5,385 nt of DNA. Source: an archaeon. Lineage in GTDB: Archaea; Asgardarchaeota; Hermodarchaeia; Hermodarchaeales; Hermodarchaeaceae. The notes under the pieces were generated by a model that worked only from the letters and a program-made list of their open reading frames with translations, was not told where the DNA came from and made no database searches. This document shows positions 1 through 5,385 of this stretch, piece by piece (the first letter of the stretch is position 1; each line of letters opens with the position of its first letter). Position numbers and translations under genes: made by a program. The stretch covers positions 1-5,385 of the forward strand of contig JABXGU010000382.1 in NCBI GenBank assembly GCA_016550415.1, read 5' to 3'.

Positions 1-827
1 GCATTGGAGTCTTTGGAAAAGCATCATCTTGGTTAATCGCATCCAATCTTGATCGATCTGCTGTGTCACGTAAATGGGGTGTAGAATTCAAAGATTATCC
101 CATAAAAACGCTAATTGACATGACCAAAGATGACTTATGGGAAGAATTTAGTCCAAACCTACAACAATTCCTTTCAGAAGCACAAAGTATTGAATGCGAC
201 AACGAAAATATCCAACAATCAGCTATTGTGGCCCAAGCACTCGCTGCATTAGTAAAGAATCATGAATTAAATGCTGTAACCCTTGAATGTTTTGACCTAC
301 TTGAAAAAACCGATATCTCTGGATGTTATGCCACATCATATCTTAATACCTTAGAAGGAATTGTAGCTGGTTGTGAGGGGGATCTGCCCTCATCTTTCAC
401 GATGATGGTCAGCTAATACTTAACTCACCAACCCACTTTCATGGCAAACGTAGTTGACGTAAATGTCGATAATAACTCTGTAGTATTTGCTCATTGTACA
501 GTTCCAACTACGATTCTAGAATCATACAAAATAATGACACATTATGAAACTGACAAAAGTGTCGCGATTCGCGGACGCTTTCCCTTCCGAGATATCACAG
601 TGTTCAAGATGTTCGGCAAAGAACTCACTGACTTCTGGGTAGCTGAAGGTGTTATTACTAAGAATCTAACCAATGAAAATCAATGTCGTACCCAAATTCG
701 AGCAACCCTTACAGAACCAGTAAGCTATTTTTTGAATCTCTCACTTGCGAATCATCATATCATCATACCGGGTAAACATAAACGAAGGATCTACGATTTT
801 TTTGACTTTATTCAGCGTCGATTATAA
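1..827 (+). pseudogene. L-fucose/L-arabinose isomerase-like protein, C-terminal part, interrupted by in-frame TAA
   Basis: Members of this family interconvert aldoses and ketoses (such as L-fucose/L-fuculose) in the cytoplasm, using a divalent metal. The frame is open from base 3, so the start lies off the left edge; the GTG at 63 is internal. There are 137 codons before a TAA at 414-416 and 136 codons after it in the same frame, ending at TAA 825-827. Family-like signatures are visible on both sides: IGVFGKASSWLIAS near the left edge, GCEGDLPSSFTMM just before the stop, then YLTHQPTFMANVVDV, VVFAHCTVP, CRTQI and LANHHIIIPGKH after it. The Glu of GCEGD and His residues of AHCT or NHHI are plausible metal ligands by family analogy. 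No Shine-Dalgarno precedes the ATG at 441, so the second half is unlikely to be a separate gene. The family call is firm, the exact sugar is not. The lesion may be a real nonsense mutation or a sequence error. Confidence 0.8.
414..416 (+). other. In-frame TAA inside the isomerase-like gene
   Basis: The codons around it read Met-Met-Val-Ser-TAA-Tyr-Leu-Thr-His-Gln-Pro-Thr-Phe-Met-Ala-Asn. The Pro-Thr-Phe-Met-Ala-Asn stretch continues the conserved segment that normally follows the CEGD motif, so the stop replaces one residue and does not mark a domain end. A single base change from AAA, GAA, CAA or similar would explain it. Confidence 0.85.
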
Positions 828-991
828 GACGTTTTGAAATGTCGAGACGATTAAGTTGAATTCAATAAATGCTTTCATTTTTGGTATAACCTAATGTATG
901 CTCTCTCTCATCTAATACGAAATACTGCAAATTGTAGGAATAGTTTGAACCTGGGCATGAAGTTATTAAGTGTCCTGTTATTGTTTTAGCG
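828..991. other. Convergent intergenic stretch with T-rich tract
   Basis: This gap lies between the end of the rightward isomerase-like gene and the leftward two-helix remnant. I see no convincing gene in it. A T-rich run around 872-882 could serve as a simple archaeal terminator for the + strand gene. A short CGTC/GACG hairpin overlaps the stop codon (about 816-831) and is followed by TTTT, but its four-base arms are too weak to rely on. Confidence 0.3.
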
Positions 992-1186
992 CTAGAATGA
1001 CCCAACAAGTACCAAGATACATGGAAGAACTCCAACTAACCAGAGGACAATGAAACCAGTAACAATCAGTTTGGTTTTACGTGAACTTGGGGTTTTGTAC
1101 CATTTTTACCAGAGAATTACAATTAACCATCCGAGTATCCAGAACACTACCATGATCCAGATTATAAAATAACCATTAGGATTCAC
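992..1186 (-). pseudogene. Small two-helix membrane protein remnant with internal TAA
   Basis: I do not recognise a family. Read on the minus strand from a possible GTG at 1186, the frame begins VNPNGYFIIWIMVVFWILGW, reaches TAA at 1106-1108, and continues in frame with KWYKTPSSRKTKL and a second hydrophobic stretch (IVTGFIVLWLVGVLPCILVL) to a TAG at 992-994. The pattern is helix, short basic loop rich in Lys and Arg, helix, stop, which is a typical small two-pass membrane protein. The in-frame TAA sits at the end of the first helix. Start evidence is poor: the only Shine-Dalgarno-like GAGGT (1207-1203) is 16 bases from the GTG; an ATG at 1153 is also in frame. It lies just downstream of the Kelch gene on the same strand and could have shared its transcript. 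It may be a decayed gene, a gene with a sequence error, or chance hydrophobic coding in AT-rich DNA. Confidence 0.35.
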
Positions 1187-1230
1187 TGTACTATTTGATA
1201 AAACCTCACAGTAAAGAAAGTAGGAGATAA

Positions 1231-2751
1231 CTAATGCCTCTTGGATCGACGCAGGTATAGAAGAACTGATACTATTGAGACAATGATAATCACGCTAAAA
1301 ACGGCGATGACTACAACCAATAAAGAATCGATAGGAGCTCGAGGGGGCGGGATTGTCGCAGAGGCTTCATTGGAAGGGAGGCCTTGGCCCATGGCATTCT
1401 GCGCTGTAACGACATAGTAGTAAGTTATTCCTGGAATTACATGAATATCAGTATAGGTATGGTTGAGACCAGGGAAGGCGAGGATTTGGTGGCTTCCAGA
1501 GGTATTGCCACGATAGACCTGATACTGAGTAACCGGTGATCCGGTATCTGTTGAAGGATATTCCCAGGTAAGATTGATATAGTAAGGTCCATGAACAGCG
1601 GTTAGATTTAGAGGTGGGCTGGGTGGGTTGAATTGATAATCGTAGACCCATGTGTCATTGAATACAGTGGTGCTACTCCAGTCACCAGTGGTTTTCCCAC
1701 CATGAAGGATTGTTAGGTCGGATTCTTCGTCGTAGGTCATATAGGCTCGGGCACGGGCTGAAGGATACGACCAAGAGTTCATATTTGTCCAGGTATCTGT
1801 GTTGAAATCATAGGCCCATGTATCCGAGGTTAAATCCCAATCATTAGACCGGACTTTCGCCCCACCAAAGGCTATGATGCAATCCGACTCAACATCATAA
1901 GATAAGCCATAGCTTGTAGCTTCAGGATGGGGGGTCGGATTCATTTGCGTCCAAGTATTTGAATTGACATCATATGCCCAGGTTTCTTTCAAAAAATCTA
2001 GGTTATGCCACCCTCCCATGATGATGCATTTATCTGATTCCACATCATAAGCCATAGGAGCACTCTGCCGTGGGGACGGATGAGTTGTAGGATTCATGTT
2101 CGTCCAAGTATTCGTATTATAATCATATGTCCAAGTTTCGTCGCTATAGATTCCCCCGTCAGTATATCCGGCAAAGAGAATGAGAAGATCTGATTCGGTA
2201 TCATAGGCGATACTAGCTTCCAACCTCCCTGATGGCATTACTGAGGGAGACATATTCGTCCAAGTGTTCGTATTCCAATCATAGACCCAAGTGTCCTGTC
2301 TAGTTACAAGAGTGGAGCCTCCACCGGATTTTGCCCCGCCAAAGAGAATAACTCGGTCTGACTCCCCATCATAAGCAAGCAGGTGCCCACCACGACCCGG
2401 AGGCATCGTCAATGGAGTCCTGTTAATCCACGTGTTCGTATTAGAATCGTACGCCCAGGTATCGTTATGAAACCGGTTCGTAGTGGGGTTTTCTACCCAG
2501 CCACTGAAGAGGATAACACGATCAGATTCGTTATCATATACTAAAGGAGAGTGGTTACGACGAGGAGGTGAAGGGGCAGCGGTTCTATTGATCCAATCTG
2601 CCTCTCCATTATATGAGAAAAAATGAGTTTCCGGGTGATTTATGAGAGACTCATGAAGATGGAAAGCAACCGGTGTAGAAAAAGGATACCAAAGAAGGAC
2701 GAGAAATCCGATTAATAGAAATGGTTTCCAACTTTGACTACGCGTTATCAA
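1231..2751 (-). CDS. Cell-surface Kelch-propeller/FN3 protein with C-terminal membrane anchor
   Basis: This 506-residue protein is probably exported and held on the outer face of the cell membrane. An N-terminal signal segment (basic start, hydrophobic core at residues 10-30) is followed by six Kelch-like repeats (about 60-377), each with a YD-x-ESD turn, a hydrophobic strand often ending in Gly-Gly, and D/E-TW-x-YD-x-N-T-x-TW. A fibronectin type III domain follows (about 378-468, Trp396, Tyr444-Tyr446). Then come a proline linker, a transmembrane helix (about 475-500) and the basic tail RRSKRH, which should face the cytoplasm. At least ten N-x-S/T sequons (N55, N74, N96, N110, N166, N365, N382, N393, N416, N430) fit an S-layer-side location. 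The start codon is TTG, supported by an AGGAGGG eight bases upstream; the stop is TAG. Kelch and FN3 domains usually bind proteins or glycans; the ligand is unknown, and no catalytic residues can be assigned. Confidence 0.88.
   Translation of the reverse strand: MITRSQSWKPFLLIGFLVLLWYPFSTPVAFHLHESLINHPETHFFSYNGEADWINRTAAPSPPRRNHSPLVYDNESDRVILFSGWVENPTTNRFHNDTWAYDSNTNTWINRTPLTMPPGRGGHLLAYDGESDRVILFGGAKSGGGSTLVTRQDTWVYDWNTNTWTNMSPSVMPSGRLEASIAYDTESDLLILFAGYTDGGIYSDETWTYDYNTNTWTNMNPTTHPSPRQSAPMAYDVESDKCIIMGGWHNLDFLKETWAYDVNSNTWTQMNPTPHPEATSYGLSYDVESDCIIAFGGAKVRSNDWDLTSDTWAYDFNTDTWTNMNSWSYPSARARAYMTYDEESDLTILHGGKTTGDWSSTTVFNDTWVYDYQFNPPSPPLNLTAVHGPYYINLTWEYPSTDTGSPVTQYQVYRGNTSGSHQILAFPGLNHTYTDIHVIPGITYYYVVTAQNAMGQGLPSNEASATIPPPRAPIDSLLVVVIAVFSVIIIVSIVSVLLYLRRSKRH
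1621..2574 (-). repeat. Six tandem Kelch repeats coding for a beta-propeller
   Basis: The repeats are about 50-57 residues long and occupy roughly residues 60-113, 114-169, 170-221, 222-272, 273-326 and 327-377. Each carries YD-(N/G/T/V/E)-ESD and, apart from the last, ends with a W-(I/T)-x-(M/R) strand then Pro or Ser. The sixth repeat ends after NDTWVYDYQFN without that last strand. The segment ADWINRTAAP at residues 51-60, before repeat 1, has exactly the missing strand pattern and could close the ring by the usual 'velcro' arrangement. Confidence 0.8.
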
Positions 2752-2759
2752 AGCAAATT

Positions 2760-2766
2760 CCCTCCT
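2760..2766 (-). promoter_or_regulatory. Strong Shine-Dalgarno for the Kelch gene
   Basis: The minus strand reads AGGAGGG, then eight bases (AATTTGCT), then TTG ATA. This near-perfect complement to the 16S rRNA 3' end fixes the TTG at 2751 as the start. No in-frame ATG is nearby, and the other TTG in the spacer runs straight into a stop. Confidence 0.85.
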
Positions 2767-2817
2767 GCTTTCAAACTGTCACAGTAACAGCGATGAAAAC
2801 AGCTCGAAAATCGTCTA

Positions 2818-2841
2818 TTATATATATCATATATAAATTAA
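2818..2841 (-). promoter_or_regulatory. Probable TATA-box promoter for the Kelch gene
   Basis: On the minus strand this stretch reads AATTTATATATGATATATAT and continues AATAG. It contains a classic archaeal TTTATATA box (about 2838-2831) some 80 bases before the TTG start, which would give a leader of roughly 45-60 bases. The core is a near-palindrome (ATATAT, one base, ATATAT), so box orientation cannot be read from it alone. No clear purine-rich BRE is visible beside it. Confidence 0.5.
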
Positions 2842-2900
2842 ATGGACCTCAATTAAGTAAACGTCTCTTTGAAGAAGCAGAAGAGAATGACCAAAAAGTG

Positions 2901-3085
2901 TCATAATACCTTTTTTCTGAAGATGAAGGCCATAATGAGATCCCAGACAAACCACGGAAGCAGGGAAATGAGGATATTTAGAAATATTGGCAAATTAACT
3001 AGAAATATTGGAAAGAAGATCAGGATAAATATCTGTAGAATCCAGCCAAAAAGATGATGTTCGAAACCGTGATTTCTTCAACCAT
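2901..3085 (-). pseudogene. Small YqaE/Pmp3-like membrane protein, frameshifted
   Basis: A strong Shine-Dalgarno (AAGGTGAT at 3097-3090) precedes an ATG at 3085 that begins MVEEITV but stops after 21 codons. A minus-one shift near 3074 gives instead MVEE joined to NHGFEHHLFGW and a very hydrophobic body ending FRKKVL at the TGA 2901-2903, about 61 residues in all. The body has two hydrophobic helices: one around ILIFFPIFLV, the other FLNILISLLPWFVWDLIMAF. Their spacing resembles the YqaE/Pmp3 family (about 52-60 residues), where a FLPPLAV-like turn is followed by N-I-L-x-x-L-L-G-W; the Asn and Trp fall in the same register. Pmp3 proteins are small plasma-membrane proteins linked in other organisms to membrane potential and stress. 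The body frame has no usable start of its own before the first helix. It lies between the DUF362 and Kelch genes on the same strand. Family assignment is tentative; the small membrane protein reading is stronger than the name. Confidence 0.5.
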
Positions 3086-3089
3086 TTTT

Positions 3090-3097
3090 ATCACCTT
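3090..3097 (-). promoter_or_regulatory. Shine-Dalgarno for the small membrane protein
   Basis: The minus strand reads AAGGTGAT, four bases (AAAA), then ATG at 3085. GGTGAT matches the archaeal 16S tail well. It marks a real translation start although the frame it opens is only 21 codons, which is the main evidence that the downstream hydrophobic frame is a frameshifted gene and not chance. Confidence 0.65.
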
Positions 3098-3194
3098 ATT
3101 ATCTCAAAGTATCTAGAAAGTGAAACAACAGTAGCCACATGCTGTTCTGCTTAGATGGTTTTTGCTCATACTGATCAGTTAATTGTTGATGTTT
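3098..3194. other. Gap after DUF362 with a 10-base palindrome
   Basis: This gap holds a perfect palindrome, ACTGATCAGT at 3170-3179, about 16 bases beyond the DUF362 stop, and a short AACAG/CTGTT inverted repeat around 3126-3145. Neither is followed by a convincing T-tract on the minus strand, so I do not call a terminator. I see no clear TATA box for the small gene downstream, so it could be cotranscribed with DUF362. Confidence 0.3.
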
Positions 3195-4865
3195 TTAATT
3201 TGGGCTGCTGGGATGCTGGATGAGATATACATTCATTCGTGCTTCTTCATTCGTCACAACAAAGCCATTTCGGATGAGTTCATGCATTGTGTTGTTCAAA
3301 TAGTTTCCATAGGACGCTGATAATCCCCACCTTCGTTCCATATTATTTGGATCCATGGACTGAGTATCATCATAACCATTAATTTCTGCTGTTGGCATGA
3401 GCACATACTTTGATGCCCAATAATCCAAGGCTACAGGGTCAGTACTCGCCATCAAGATGTTTACACGTGTCGCTGAATCATATGATGTTGATGGTCCACA
3501 GTTAAAAGAAGGGTAAGGATTTGCATTGATATAGATGGCATCGAGAATATTCAAAACAGGGAATCTGGTTTCGGATAAGATTGTCCCCATCCCTCCTCCA
3601 CCAATGCAAACATGACCATTAGCGAGTCCGCCATTTACAATTTCAGATTCTACACCCATGTAATGCTTGCATGCTCCTGTTACCCCATAATTACTATGTG
3701 ATTTGAGGATTGGTAGGTTGATGACCTTTAAGCCATCTTCATATGTTGCTCCATTCCAGATACCATATCTGAAACTGATGTAGGTTCCATACACTGTTTG
3801 GAATTTAGGATAAGAAACATAAACTCCAGTATCAGGATCGGCAGTATCATTTAACCAGTAGCCGTCAGTCATATCACCCTCTGAATACTCGTCGACTCTG
3901 GTAGACCGGATTGGGGACCAATCATACGTTGAAACTTGATATTGCGGTGAAAATAGATCCACTACATCCTGAACAGATTGAGAAGTATCTTCAGCGTTCG
4001 CTAACGCCCAATCTAAAGTGCCCCACCCCTGTCCATTATCAGCAACGATGATTTCACCAGTAAATCCATCCGGATGCAACATGATCGCTTGTATTAATTC
4101 CAACAAGAGATCTGTATTCGTTCCACCCCGAGCATTCCATTGAGAATTGATCTTAATGATGATGACATCATCTATTGCAATGAGACCAGTTGGTCCCTGG
4201 TTGGATCCTCCTGTATTGGATTTGTAGAAATTCAGGCTGTGGGTGCCCATCAGGTTTATGAGGTTCATGATATGCGCCACGGGTCGACCATTTACCACGT
4301 AAATATCTGACGCTGGTGATTCAGTAGCTATAAGGGAGTTCAAAGTGAGGTTCACGTCATTTGGATAAGTAGGTGGAGTCAGGGAATGCCAAATAAAAAA
4401 CAGCCCAAGTCCTAGACTTGGTAAGATGATAACTAGAGCTAGGATGGGTTTCCAGTAACGGTTTAGAAACCTTCTAGTTTTCGATTTAACTAAACTCATT
4501 GAGGGCATTCGGAAATTTAAGAAAAATGCTGTGAGAGCCTCTGGAAGAATCGATTGGGCTGAAATAGAAATGTAGTTGATTGCTACTTGTTGACAAGGAT
4601 AAGTAACCCGAGTTGGACGGGTACCTGTCCGGTAAAGGAACCAGACTAAACTTATTACTCCAAGAAGAACCATACTTCCATTCTTTAACCATTGTTTTTC
4701 TACTCGGAACCAAACCCTGGAGAGTATTGGGATGAGTAATGGATTTGTAAGGCAGCTTAGAAGCAATTCGGTTTGTTGTTCAGAACATCGATTTTCCTCT
4801 TCTTTTTTATTAGATATGATGACCAGCTCCTGGGGTAAATTCTTTTCAAAGTTATTTATTTTCAT
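3195..4865 (-). CDS. Membrane-anchored DUF362 protein
   Basis: This 556-residue protein carries a DUF362 domain, a family whose biochemical role is unknown. Residues 63-78 form a hydrophobic helix, followed by RPTRVTYPCQ (83-92), a motif found in membrane-tethered DUF362 relatives; 96-116 is a second likely helix and 139-160 a clear third one. The charges KQWLK before helix 1 and RRFLNRYWK before helix 3 suggest those sides face the cytoplasm and the DUF362 domain faces out. Domain landmarks are IDDVIIIKINSQWN (231-244), GEIIVADNGQG (270-280), INLPILKSHSNYGVTGACK (382-400) and STDPVALDYWASK (474-486); the third is the family's usual K-x-H...TG...K signature. The first ATG has no clear Shine-Dalgarno; a second ATG at 4673 (residue 65) is possible, but would begin inside helix 1. 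The stop is TAA. The gene lies alone behind the stomatin terminator. Domain call is firm, topology inferred. Confidence 0.88.
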   Translation of the reverse strand: MKINNFEKNLPQELVIISNKKEEENRCSEQQTELLLSCLTNPLLIPILSRVWFRVEKQWLKNGSMVLLGVISLVWFLYRTGTRPTRVTYPCQQVAINYISISAQSILPEALTAFFLNFRMPSMSLVKSKTRRFLNRYWKPILALVIILPSLGLGLFFIWHSLTPPTYPNDVNLTLNSLIATESPASDIYVVNGRPVAHIMNLINLMGTHSLNFYKSNTGGSNQGPTGLIAIDDVIIIKINSQWNARGGTNTDLLLELIQAIMLHPDGFTGEIIVADNGQGWGTLDWALANAEDTSQSVQDVVDLFSPQYQVSTYDWSPIRSTRVDEYSEGDMTDGYWLNDTADPDTGVYVSYPKFQTVYGTYISFRYGIWNGATYEDGLKVINLPILKSHSNYGVTGACKHYMGVESEIVNGGLANGHVCIGGGGMGTILSETRFPVLNILDAIYINANPYPSFNCGPSTSYDSATRVNILMASTDPVALDYWASKYVLMPTAEINGYDDTQSMDPNNMERRWGLSASYGNYLNNTMHELIRNGFVVTNEEARMNVYLIQHPSSPN

Positions 4866-4936
4866 AGAAACCGGCTGGTTCGGAAAAAAAACACGTAGAA
4901 AATTTCACAACAAAACGCCTATTTGTCAAATACACT

Positions 4937-4980
4937 AAAAAAATAATAAGAGTCGACGAGGACAATTCCTAATCGACTCT
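4937..4980 (-). terminator. Hairpin and T-tract terminator after the stomatin gene
   Basis: Read on the minus strand, AGAGTCGA (4980-4973) pairs with TCGACTCT (4956-4949), and inside it AGGA pairs with TCCT around a four-base loop, with only a 2x2 mismatch between the two stems. It begins 24 bases beyond the stomatin stop and is followed directly by TATTATTTTTTT (to 4937). It should end the stomatin transcript and separate it from DUF362. Confidence 0.72.
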
Positions 4981-5004
4981 CGAATTTATTAGGTTGGAAA
5001 ACAC

Positions 5005-5385
5005 TTACTCTTGCTTTCTACTTCGACGAATCTGACGAACAGGTGCTGGTTCACCTGCTCCTACAAGTCCAGCCAGTCCCATAATCTCGCCTCTTACCAT
5101 GTCCATGGGAATCGCAAAGACGATCGTATTGCTTTGATCAAAGCTGATATCCTCAAGGCTTGAAAGTGTTCGGAGATATAGGGCTTGAGTACTCATTTTT
5201 GACACCGCTTCTTGGAGGTTTTGAGCAGCGATTAGTTCACCTTCACTCTTGATGATGACCGCGCGTCGTTCCCGCTCGGCTTCAGCTTGACGGGCGATAA
5301 CACGTTTCATATCCGCTGGTAATTCGATGTTCTGTAAGTTGACACTGAGGATATCAACTCCCCATTCTTCAGTTTCTTTGTCCAC
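5005..5385 (-). CDS. SPFH/stomatin (slipin-type) membrane protein, C-terminal part
   Basis: This is the C-terminal 127 codons or so of a band 7/stomatin protein, cut by the right edge; the Met shown by a naive start at 5385 is an internal Val (GTG). Stomatins are membrane-tethered scaffolds that form large oligomeric rings and often work with an NfeD-type protease partner; the partner is not in view. The visible order is the end of the SPFH domain (EEWGVDILSVNLQNIELP), the coiled-coil signature MKRVIARQAEAERERRA, the continuing helix with KSEGELIAAQNLQEA, the conserved LRTLSSLEDIS, and the NTIVFAIPMDM segment near the end. After it comes a short tail with a Gly/Ala-rich stretch and then basic residues (RQIRRSRK). 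The hydrophobic N-terminal anchor and most of the SPFH domain lie off the window. The stop is TAA, followed by a good terminator. Confidence 0.9.
   Translation of the reverse strand: MDKETEEWGVDILSVNLQNIELPADMKRVIARQAEAERERRAVIIKSEGELIAAQNLQEAVSKMSTQALYLRTLSSLEDISFDQSNTIVFAIPMDMVRGEIMGLAGLVGAGEPAPVRQIRRSRKQE

Noticed and set aside
441..827. Separate 128-residue gene starting at ATG 441
   Set aside because: It is the same frame as the sequence before the TAA, continues the isomerase family directly, and has no Shine-Dalgarno; it is the second half of one interrupted gene.
862..1035. A 57-codon minus-strand open frame from a TTG at 1035, ending GYTKNESIY
   Set aside because: It has no recognisable domain or ribosome binding site, is about as long as chance frames in AT-rich DNA, and overlaps the better-supported hydrophobic remnant.
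414..1108. Reassignment of TAA as a sense codon
   Set aside because: TAA ends the isomerase, DUF362 and stomatin at natural family ends, so it works as a stop in this genome.
2721..2906. Plus-strand 61-codon frame ending in an acidic stretch (FEEAEENDQKVS)
   Set aside because: Its first part is antisense to the Kelch start, signal peptide and ribosome binding site, and no start signal supports it.
2869..3057. Plus-strand 62-codon Lys/Arg-rich frame
   Set aside because: It is the antisense shadow of the hydrophobic small membrane protein on the minus strand; basic composition is the expected mirror of hydrophobic codons.
3100..3198. Readthrough of the DUF362 TAA into about 32 further open codons
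   Set aside because: The added sequence looks random (Gln/Lys-rich) and the DUF362 domain is already complete, so chance openness is the simplest reading.
4486..4713. Minus-strand 75-codon frame inside DUF362
   Set aside because: It lies in another frame within the DUF362 N-terminal helices and shows no domain of its own.

Overview
The window looks like a piece of an archaeal genome of moderate AT content. An Asgard-type archaeon is my best guess; a TACK lineage or another archaeon is possible. The reasons are a cell-surface Kelch/FN3 protein with a C-terminal membrane anchor and many N-glycosylation sequons, a TTG start behind a near-perfect Shine-Dalgarno, a TTTATATA-like box, a membrane-anchored DUF362 protein and a stomatin/slipin. 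No rRNA, tRNA, CRISPR array, transposase or phage gene is visible.

Layout. On the + strand, 1-827 holds the C-terminal part of an L-fucose/L-arabinose isomerase-like gene. It runs off the left edge and is broken by one in-frame TAA at 414-416, with clear family sequence on both sides. All other genes are on the - strand, so read right to left: the C-terminal end of an SPFH/stomatin gene (5385-5005, cut by the right edge), a hairpin plus T-tract terminator (4980-4937), a 556-residue membrane-anchored DUF362 protein (4865-3195), a frameshifted small membrane protein resembling the YqaE/Pmp3 family (3085-2901), a promoter and strong ribosome binding site, and a 506-residue Kelch-propeller/FN3 surface protein (2751-1231). 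Last comes a hydrophobic two-helix open frame with an internal TAA (1186-992), probably a remnant gene. The isomerase and the leftward genes converge in the gap 828-991.

Functional coherence is weak. The leftward genes share a membrane or envelope theme (stomatin, membrane-tethered DUF362, small membrane proteins, surface propeller), but each large gene appears to have its own transcription signals, so this is not a convincing operon. The isomerase belongs to sugar metabolism and its neighbours upstream lie outside the window.

The most notable point is that three separate reading frames carry a single lesion while both flanks still read as protein: two in-frame TAA codons and one frameshift. 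Recent pseudogenisation or sequencing/assembly errors are the likeliest causes. I found no evidence for a new defence, mobile or regulatory system.
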